In this document: positions 1 to 7,300 of the stretch, in pieces
Numbering within the stretch: position 1 is the first letter of the stretch
Layout of the letters: each line of letters begins with the position of its first letter
Assembly (NCBI GenBank): GCA_022579005.1
Contig: MU401937.1
Span: 1 to 14,998 of the forward strand
Reading direction: 5' to 3'
DNA from: Poronia punctata
Taxonomy: Eukaryota > Ascomycota > Sordariomycetes > Xylariales > Xylariaceae
Length of the DNA: 14,998 nt
Translations under genes and position numbers: made by a program
The notes under the pieces: generated by a model
The model's input: only the letters and a program-made list of their open reading frames with translations
Databases searched by the model: none
Told to the model about the DNA's origin: nothing

Positions 1-350
1 TTTAAGCTAAAGTTTTTTATTTTTTAAGTTAATATATTACTATAGCTATAAAGCTAAAGCTTTTATTTTAAATTTTTTATTTTAATAATAAAATTCTTTT
101 AAGCAAAATAGTTTAATTTTATTAGCTAATATTATTATTACTAAGTTATTATATTATTAAGCTTTAATAATAATAATAAGCAATATAAGACTTTTAATTA
201 TTAAAACTAGTAAAATAGCTAAATTATATATATTAATTAATATACGCGTTAAAAAGTTAAACTTCTTTTTTTTACAAAATCTATATATACTAAATAAGTA
301 AAAAGAGACCCCTTATAAAAAAACCTTTTTTTTTTTTTATAATAGTCCCT
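1..350. repeat. AT-rich block, likely RIP-degraded repeat edge
   Basis: The first 240 nt contain only 29 G or C by hand count (about 12%), against roughly half in the coding part of the window. The stretch is built of TTA/TAA/ATT runs, poly-T tracts and an AATAATAATAAT-like run near 165-180, and no reading frame of useful length crosses it. Composition recovers between about 300 and 400. In ascomycetes such blocks are usually transposons mutated C-to-T by RIP, or the edge of an AT isochore or centromere- or telomere-proximal region; that reading is inference. No transposon protein relic can be read. The block is cut by the window start, so its size is unknown. Confidence 0.6.
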
Positions 351-668
351 ACTACAGCCGTATAACTTTTACTATGTAGGCATTACATTAATTCCTATTA
401 TCTTATGACCTGTTGGATCTAACAGGATCTACTTCTTGTTACTAGATGGCTGGCAGCCGAAGGTGGGTTATAGGTGCCCCCCTAGTAATTTCATGGGTGC
501 CCCCCTAACACCTCTCCTTATTATAAGGTCACTGCTACTCAGCCGGCCTGCAGGGAAAACAGGGCCTTAACGCCTGTCGGGGAGCATATACGTAAAGTAG
601 AAAGCGTAAACGCGGTATAAATAGCTAAAACTCACCGGGCCCTTGGTTAGAAAGGCAAAGGCATACTT
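351..668. other. Transition region with short direct repeats, no gene seen
   Basis: Composition rises from the AT-rich block to ordinary fungal levels. The stretch holds two GGATCT copies (415-420, 425-430), an imperfect inverted TGTT/AACA motif at 411-424, and a 12-nt direct repeat described separately. It lies just downstream of the stop codon of the minus-strand Myb/SANT gene and so should carry its 3' UTR. No AATAAA-like signal was clear enough to call on the minus strand. Confidence 0.4.
473..507. repeat. Direct repeat, two copies of GGTGCCCCCCTA
   Basis: The 12-nt word GGTGCCCCCCTA occurs at 473-484 and again at 496-507, a 23-nt period. The copies are exact. It sits at the junction between the AT-rich block and the Myb/SANT gene. 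It could be a footprint of a mobile element or simply a local duplication; nothing decides between them. Confidence 0.6.
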
Positions 669-2008
669 TCAAGATGCCTCCTCCCCAACCCTTCCTAGAC
701 CAAGCCCGCCGCCTAAATTACGCATGTGGACGTCCCTTAACCTGCCCACCCAGTGACGTCTCAGGACAGGCGTCATCTTGACGAACACCATGGCCTTGTT
801 GTCATCCGTGAGGGCTTTCTCCGCTATCTTCAACTGCAAGTCTAGATCCTCGTCGGAAAATTCCCGGAAGAGTATCTCAACGGCCTGTTCTGGCCACCTT
901 GGTGGATTACGAGATTTAAGCGCCTCTGCTAGAGCGACAATGATGGAGTTCTCCACGAGCCTGGGGGGGATTACACTTGACTCGGAGGAATGGCCCAGGT
1001 TGCTGGGGTTCGGGATGGAGGAAGAGTTGGTCGATGTAGAGACTGGAATGTTAATAGCACTAGCGTGGCCGTATAGGCTGGGGGTAAATCGAGAAGGTCT
1101 ACCTCTCCGACGCTCGGTATTCCCCGGGGCGGGGTCTTGGGGCGGCCTCTTACGCAACTCCGTCCCGGGGCGGGTCTCATCCGGCGGTGTAAGAGCGTTC
1201 GGGCTGGGAAGAACCGGCGTGCGCGTGGCTACCGAGGTAGAGATCGGCCGTTGAGAGCTAGATGGCGTAGGCTGCGGCAGTGGGTTCTGCGGGGTATTCT
1301 GACCATACACATCGGATAAGGAAGGATCCAGAGACGGCTCGGGATTCGGGTTGACAGTGGAGGCGTTTGTCGTGCTAGACGACTTGGGCGGGAAAGTGCC
1401 GTCCGGGTTCCTGCGCCTCGGCCTCATGATGCGCTTTGGGGCACCACCGGATCCTATGACATCGGGAAATAGGATCTCCATGTATTCTTCATGATCGAAG
1501 GGTCGGCCTCGCAATGCTTTCGACAGCGGCTCTTTCTGTGTGGGGAGAATAATACAGAAATGTTAACGACTCTGAAGGCTCGGGGGTGGCATACAGACGG
1601 CGTGGTAGCTAGGTGAAGAAGGCGGTTTTTACTCACTTCAAAGTGTCGGGCCCAGGCCTCTTCGCTGGCGGTGACCATGCGCGTGGTGGGGTTATACAAA
1701 AACTCGGGGTCCTCCCTCAAGCCCCTCCACATTCGAAACTTCTTGCGGGCATTGTCGGCTTTGTTAACGAGGTGGCTCTTCTCGGGATACGCGCCATGTT
1801 TATCCCGCAAAGCGATAGCAGCTCGTTCCCACGCGCCGGACTTGAAGTTGTGGCTATCTCGAAAACCCAACTGCATTGACTCGCATAACGATCGGAAAAA
1901 TGTGCCTTCATAGGCATGGTTCCAGCTGAACCGAGGCGTGCGGCGATCAGCATTGCGACGAGCCGAAGTCTGCGCACCCGTTCCCGTTATTTGAGCTTCG
2001 TCGGCCAT
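669..2008 (-). CDS. Myb/SANT-like DNA-binding domain protein (two exons)
   Basis: The gene is read as exon 1 at 2008-1637 and exon 2 at 1535-669, joined across a 101-nt intron in frame to give 412 residues and a TGA stop. Residues about 27-147 match the Myb/SANT-like family (Myb_DNA-bind_3 type): a starting Trp (W29), a helix with LCESMQLG, the GAWERAA segment, a basic N-x-x-KKFRMWR helix, then F-L-Y-N-P-T-T-R-M-V-T-A-x-E-E-W, and after the splice RGRPFDHEEYMEILF. The exon junction falls inside this domain, which strongly supports the splice. Residues about 165-300 are Pro/Ser/Thr-rich and probably disordered. The last 93 residues look helical, with a charged FSDEDLDLQLKIAEKAL segment. The likely role is a nuclear DNA-binding protein. 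Proteins of this kind often accompany or derive from PIF/Harbinger transposons, but no transposase is visible here. The target is unknown. Confidence 0.8.
1536..1636 (-). other. Spliceosomal intron in the Myb/SANT-like gene
   Basis: On the minus strand the donor is GTGAGT (GT at 1636-1635) and the acceptor is ACACAG (AG at 1537-1536). A GTTAAC branch-like element lies about 30 nt before the acceptor. Splicing joins ..RHFE to KEPLSKAL.. in phase 0 and restores the Myb/SANT-like domain, which neither exon carries whole. Without splicing the frame runs into divergent sequence and stops. Confidence 0.85.
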
Positions 2009-2312
2009 GATCGTTCCGGTCTATGATCTGTAACCCCTAAATAGTATGATGTGCGCGTCGCGCGCGATGTCAGGTGACGGCAAGGTTCGCTTTGTGGCGG
2101 ATCGAATTCGCGATGGTACCGTTTAGGATCGCTTTGGTTAATTATTATTATCTGCCCAGCCAGGTAATAGACCGCTCGTCAGAGTTCATCAGTCCTCCAG
2201 GCTGAAGCTTCAGTCATTGGGTCCATGAGCGCTCAGTTTCTTAGTTCCACTCACTCCGTCTAGAATCTCGTCTGAGTGAGAATAACTGGCTGTGGCCGGC
2301 ACGGATATATAC

Positions 2313-2355
2313 AAAGAAGAGTAGAGAGGAGGGGAGGGGGGAAAGGAGGAAGGGG
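2313..2355 (+). other. 43-nt purine tract with one pyrimidine
   Basis: Every base from 2313 to 2355 is A or G except T2322. On the minus strand this is a pyrimidine tract about 300-350 nt before the Myb/SANT start codon. CT-rich tracts are common in fungal promoters, so it is probably part of that gene's promoter. It could also adopt a triplex-type structure; this is inference. Confidence 0.5.
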
Positions 2356-2510
2356 CTGGCGGGAGGAAATGGGTCGGCCAGCTCTGCTGAACCTGAAAGA
2401 TCCAGGAACTCACTCGAAGAGAGTGTGACGGCAACGGTACTGACAATTATCGGTATTGATGCTCAGTCGGTGTTGGATTTACTCTTGTCGAGTTCGCCAG
2501 AGATGATCTC

Positions 2511-2520
2511 TTATCGATAA
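2511..2520. promoter_or_regulatory. Palindromic double GATA site TTATCGATAA
   Basis: The 10-nt perfect palindrome TTATCGATAA holds two overlapping inverted GATA cores. Fungal GATA factors (AreA/Nit2, SreA, white-collar types) bind GATA cores, often paired. It does not match the SREA consensus ATCWGATAA. It lies between the Myb/SANT gene and the NRPS, so its target is unclear, and a site this short can occur by chance. Confidence 0.25.
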
Positions 2521-2685
2521 CCTCTAAGTGGTGTCTTGTCATATTTCATCCGAGTTCGCCTTTAACAAATGCAGGCTGGACTTTGCAACAACTTGGAAGG
2601 AGTGACGATATAACGGTTCGAGGAGGTTGGACTCTCAGTTTTGAACGGTTAGGGGTGGGCACTCGTACCACCAACTTACCTTTGG

Positions 2686-2703
2686 TAGGTACCTAGGTAC
2701 CTA
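2686..2703. repeat. 18-nt perfect palindrome of TAGGTACC units
   Basis: TAGGTACCTAGGTACCTA reads the same on both strands over all 18 nt. It opens a roughly 600-nt stretch in which TAGGTA or TACCTA words recur (near 2748, 2860, 3004, 3185, 3210, 3225, 3265, 3285). Related TAGGTA words are also seen at about 11163-11175 and 11817-11830. This word family is frequent between genes in several Sordariomycete genomes as far as I recall; its function is not known to me. Confidence 0.75.
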
Positions 2704-3841
2704 TTACCTTGGCCCCGCCCTGACTCGCGCCTGGCTCCCTTCTGTCGGTAGGTTTGACGGAATACCTATCTGTCATTGGACCAAAAGCTATTATGGGTAG
2801 CATACTAGATCTCTGTTATTGCATATGGTCAATTTTCTATTTTAACCTGGACGTGCAAGTAGGTACTCGTAGGTAGTGATTTTACAACCCGTTTACTTGC
2901 CAGTCTACACACCTACATACATGTACATTATACACCAACATTAAGGAGGTTTACCGCCTTCGTATACATTACTCGTTTTGCTTAGCTTTATTGGTGTTAT
3001 ATAGGTAGTTAGATTCTTTAGAAAGTATTAGCAATGGTTGAGTTTTATTGATGTGAAGTGTTCCTACTCGGTTGAGTCTGGAACTGTGGAAATTTTGTAC
3101 GTGTACAAGTACCTCAGTTTGGTAGACCTTGTAGTCCATGTACAACTTATAGAGTAGGTACTGGCCTGATGAAGAACTTGTAATACCTACCTACTTACCA
3201 ACTAGTACACGTAGGTGATTATACCTACATGTACTTTAATTACCTAGTCGAATTTTAACGTCTATCATACCTACATGTATTACGTAGGTAAATATAATCC
3301 GGCACTACGGGAAGCTACGTTGGGTATTTGTCGGCTAATCTACGTACCTAATTACTGGTCAGACGTTCGAATGGAACCTACGATACAAAATAAATTTTTA
3401 TCTTCGGCACAGTAGAGCCTTCTCCAGTACCTTTCACACCACTTGCGGTCCTGTCCTTGGCCTAGCGGGATTAATACAAGTAGAGCCATTATTCATCATT
3501 CTTTAAGTACCCGTCTTACGAGCTCTTTCTGCCTACCTTGTGTATATTGTAAGGGGCCTACATGGTCATCAGGCAGCTTTTCGCTGTATCTTGTCGTGTT
3601 GCACACCTTGACAAAAAGCTCATGGATAACAAAAGGGTATGCCTCACCGGCTCGGTTGCTGTTTGAATATGGCGTAGGGGCCTACCCAAACTTACTCGAT
3701 AGCCAGCAGCAAGAAAGGATATCGGTTAAGCACCATTCTTAGACACTCCTAGTCTACTTGTCTTGCATAGTGATGTGGGCGATTATGGGGCCGCCAAGGC
3801 GCCATCTCATGCGGCCAAATGGTATTTACTCACCATCAGTT

Positions 3842-3873
3842 GTTATCAGATCCGGTTCAAGTTATCAGATCCG
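3842..3873. promoter_or_regulatory. Tandem SREA-type iron GATA-factor sites
   Basis: The 13-nt unit GTTATCAGATCCG occurs exactly twice, at 3842-3854 and 3861-3873. Each copy contains TTATCAGAT (3843-3851 and 3862-3870), the reverse complement of ATCTGATAA, which fits the ATCWGATAA consensus reported for the fungal iron-responsive GATA repressors SreA/SRE/Urbs1. The starts are 19 nt apart, close to two helical turns, so two repressor molecules could bind the same DNA face. The pair lies about 505-535 nt before the NRPS start codon. In iron-replete cells SreA-type factors repress siderophore genes, so this is the expected iron switch for the synthetase. Binding itself is inference. Confidence 0.75.
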
Positions 3874-4375
3874 AATAAAAGCGGGACGGAATCGGCCGGC
3901 TTCGGGTCTTCTATTTACTATAGCACCTGGAGTGACTGACTGGGCTCTACAGGGATTGCTCATGGCCTTGGCAAAATTCTCTCTGGAATTATGCGGCCAC
4001 CACTGGACCACTGGTCGTTGCTTGGGGGAGGGGCGTCTTTCAGACCATTGGTTTAGATAGTGGCTTGTTTCATCTCGCGGGGCGGCCGCCTTCGGTAGCA
4101 AAAGAAGGAGTGATGCAGCACAACCCATACCTATATCATCGTCCCCATTCCCGCACCGCCCCTAGTTCGTCTCTTTACAGGAATCTACCCCATGACCATC
4201 ACCCTCGCACGTAGTATTCATATTGTTTCAGTGGACGTTAACACGCCTCTACATGTCATTACACACTTTACCCCTTTGAATTGCCAGGTTCCACGTTGCG
4301 TCGAAGGCCGAGTTGCTGGTTGGTCGAATCCTCGGCTTGTAGAAACGCAGCAGGGCACAGTTCCAGGAAGCGACT
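3874..4375 (+). promoter_or_regulatory. NRPS promoter and 5' UTR region
   Basis: About 500 nt between the tandem GATA-factor sites and the NRPS start. It contains a CCAAT box on the minus strand (ATTGG at 4047-4051), a possible contact for the CCAAT-binding complex that works with HapX under iron starvation; I could not find a convincing adjacent HapX half-site. A splice-acceptor-like CTCTTTACAG ends at about 4180, so a 5' UTR intron is possible. An ATG at 4192 opens a 72-codon frame that overlaps the true start out of frame. No unambiguous TATA box was found and the transcription start is unknown. Confidence 0.4.
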
Positions 4376-7300
4376 ATGGCTCAAAATCTCAGGGCTTCCG
4401 AGGATTATGAGTGCACAAGTGTAGATGACGCAACGTCGGCGGGACACTCGTCAACCCCAGCCACGGGTGTCGATATCGATGGCCTTTATACTGATCAGAT
4501 CGAACAGCTGTGGAGCTGGAACTCGCCTGTGCCCCCAACGCTGGAGGCTTGCATGCACGAGATCATCAAAGATCAAGCAAAGTGCCGCCCAGAACAATGG
4601 GCGATTCAATCCTGGGATGGCAACTTTACATACCACCAAGTTGACACTCTCTCAGACGTTTTTGCCCGCCGACTCATTTCCTTAGGCGTCGGGCCCGGTT
4701 CGATTGTACCGCTATGCTTTGAGAAATCCCGATGGGCTACAATAGCGGTCCTCGCAGTCATGAAGGCCGGCGGCGCCTTTGCGCTCATGGATGCTAGTCA
4801 GCCCGAAGGGAGATTGCGGACCATCGTTGAACAGACCAGAGCCACCCTTCTGGTCACCTCGGCGGCACAAGAGCCCCTCGGAACGAAAATCGCACCCGGG
4901 GCAACTCGCGTAGCTCTAACTAGAGATCTTTTGGACGAGAAACCGGATGGCTGCGCGGATCTGCCCAAAGTACAACCAGATAGCAATCTCTATATCCAGT
5001 TCACTTCGGGCAGTACGGGCAAACCAAAAGGCGTGGTGATCTCGCACGTCAACTACACGAGTGGTGCCATGCCGCGTGCCGAAGCGGTCGGCTATAAAGC
5101 ACACTCTCGCGTTCTGGACTTTGCATCATATGCCTTCGATGTATGCATCGACTGCATGTTATGCACCTTGTCGGTCGGAGGTTGCCTGTGCATCCCTTCC
5201 GATGCCGATCGGGTCAATAACTTGAACGGCGCGATCCGGAAGATGCAGGTCAACATGGCACATATGACTCCATCTGTAGCCCGTGTTCTCGAGCCCGATA
5301 TCTTCCCCTCGCTCGAAGTTCTCGGCTTGGGAGGCGAAGCCATATCTGCTGCCGATGCAACCATCTGGAGCAAGACCACTAGAGTCATAAATGCCTACGG
5401 GCCATCTGAATGTACGGTTGGCTGCACCATCAACGGCGACGTCGGTGCCGAGTCGCACAAGACACAAATCAGTATCGGCCGCGGGGTCGGCGCCGCAACC
5501 TGGGTTGTTGATCCGGCAGACTACAATCAGCTGGTGCCCATCGGCTCCGTCGGAGAACTCCTGATCGAAGGCCCCATAGTAGGACCTGGTTACCTCGACG
5601 AGCCAGAAAAGACGGCAGCTGTTTTTGTCAACGACCCCAAATGGCTGTTGGATGGAAGTTCTAGGCACTCCGGCCGCAAGGGAAGGCTATACAGGACGGG
5701 CGACCTCGTCAAATACGATACGGATGGTACTATCCTGTTCGTTGGCCGCGCCGACCAGCAGGTGAAGCTGCGCGGGCAAAGGATCGAGCTTTCGGAAATC
5801 GAGCACAACATGCAAGCCAATCTTCCGCCGGGGGCTCGGGTGATAGCCGAGGTTATCAGACCATCAGGGTCGTCGGGAGAGCCCACTCTGGTAGGTTTCG
5901 TTGCAGAGCGGGCAGGGCCAGTGCCCGACTCAAAGCCTCTTCTAGGCACCTACTCTGCTCAGGTCCGCGACGCCCTGACAAACATGGACGACATCCTTTC
6001 CAGAGACCTACCGGCCTACATGGTCCCGGCGGCCTACATCCCTTTGGACACCATGCCCCTATTGGTGTCGGCTAAGACGGACCGCAAACGTCTGCGGGAA
6101 TTAGCATCTTCTCTAAGCCGTCAACAGATGGCGGCTTTTGCAGTCGACACGAAGCCACGGAGGGAACCCTGCGGCCAGATGGAAATGAAACTAGCGGACA
6201 TCTGGTGCCAGATACTGGGTGCGGGGACAAGCGTAAGCGCGCACGATAACTTTTTCACCATTGGCGGCGATTCTCTTCGTGCCATGAAGTTGGTCGCCGA
6301 GGCTCGTGTACAAGACGTTTCTCTCACCGTCGCCGAAATCTTCAGCCATCCCGTCCTGTCGGACATGGCTATGGTTGCGAAGAACTGTGTCAACGAGGGC
6401 CCTGCCGTCGTTCCGGCCTTCTCCCTCGTGGGGCCTGAATGGGAAAAGGAAAAGGCCCGGGCTGAATGTGCTCTTCTCTGCGGCGTGGATCTCGGCCTGA
6501 TAGAGGATATATACCCGTGTACGCCTCTGCAGGAAGGCCTTATGGCGCTCTCGGCCAAGATCAGCGAGGCCTACGTAGCACAACGCGTCGTCAAGTTGGC
6601 GGACGAGGCGGCAGCTCGGGACTTGCTGCAAGCTTTCCGCGTTGCTTCGGCCGACTGCCCCATTCTGCGCACCAGGATCGTGCAGGTGCCCGAACGCGGA
6701 CTCATGCAGGTGGTGGTCAAGGAAGATTTTGCGCACGAGTGGACATGCGAACAGAGCTTGGACGAATATCTAGAAAAGGATAGGCAAGCCTCGATGGGCC
6801 TCGGAAAGCCCCTAGTCCGCTACGGCGTCATCTGCGACAGGGCGGGCCCCGGCGAAGGAAAAGCAAGGTTTGTTCTAACCATGCATCATGCGCTCTACGA
6901 TGGTTGGAGCATGCCCCTCGTCGTGGACCGTGTCAACAGGGCATACGAGGGACGCTTGACCGAGAGGCCGGCCAGCTTCAAGCATTTTATAAAGTACCTT
7001 GGGCATATGGATCGGCAAGACTCGGAGAACTACTGGAGAGAGCGTCTGGCCGGTGCCGTAGGTGAACAATTTCCTCCTCTGCCCTGGCAGGGCTACCAGC
7101 AGCAAGCCGATTCCTTGTTGGAGCACTACGTCCATACCGGAAAACTTACGACGGGGATAACTATGGCGACCGTCATCCGTGCCGCTTGGGCTCTACTGGT
7201 GTCCAGGTACACTGCGTCCGGGGATGTCGTCTTTGGCGAAACGCTAACGGGGCGCAATACGCCCATCCCGGGGGTGGAGGAGATCGAGGGCCCGATGATT

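Larger units (their letters stand above)
2009..3840. other. Long intergenic region, TAGGTA-rich, no convincing gene
   Basis: About 1.8 kb between the start of the minus-strand Myb/SANT gene and the NRPS promoter. It includes CpG-rich sequence near 2050-2070 (GCGCGTCGCGCGCG), which argues against RIP here, a purine tract, a GATA palindrome at 2511-2520, and from about 2685 to 3310 many TAGGTA/TACCTA/GTAGGT words in both orientations. Short open frames on either strand (for example 3443-3742 plus and 2446-2210 minus) have no recognisable domain and are best taken as chance. Confidence 0.6.

Noticed and set aside
778..1254. 158-codon plus-strand frame
   Set aside because: Antisense to exon 2 of the Myb/SANT-like gene, which has domain and splice support; this frame has none.
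2210..2446. 78-codon minus-strand frame rich in Pro and Ser
   Set aside because: Its apparent composition comes from the purine tract; no homology or conserved motif seen.
411..2490. TGTTGGAT words at 411 and 2471 as possible LTR ends around the Myb/SANT gene
   Set aside because: Similarity fades after about 15 nt with gaps, and there is no gag-pol coding sequence, primer-binding site or polypurine tract in position.
3443..4060. Two plus-strand frames of about 100 codons each
   Set aside because: No recognisable domain or gene-like composition, and the second overlaps the tandem GATA-factor sites of the NRPS promoter.
4290..4340. tRNA-like GGTCGAATCC and a GCCGAG/CTCGGC stem
   Set aside because: The B-box-like word lacks one T, no A box or acceptor stem fits, and the paired bases do not fold as a tRNA.
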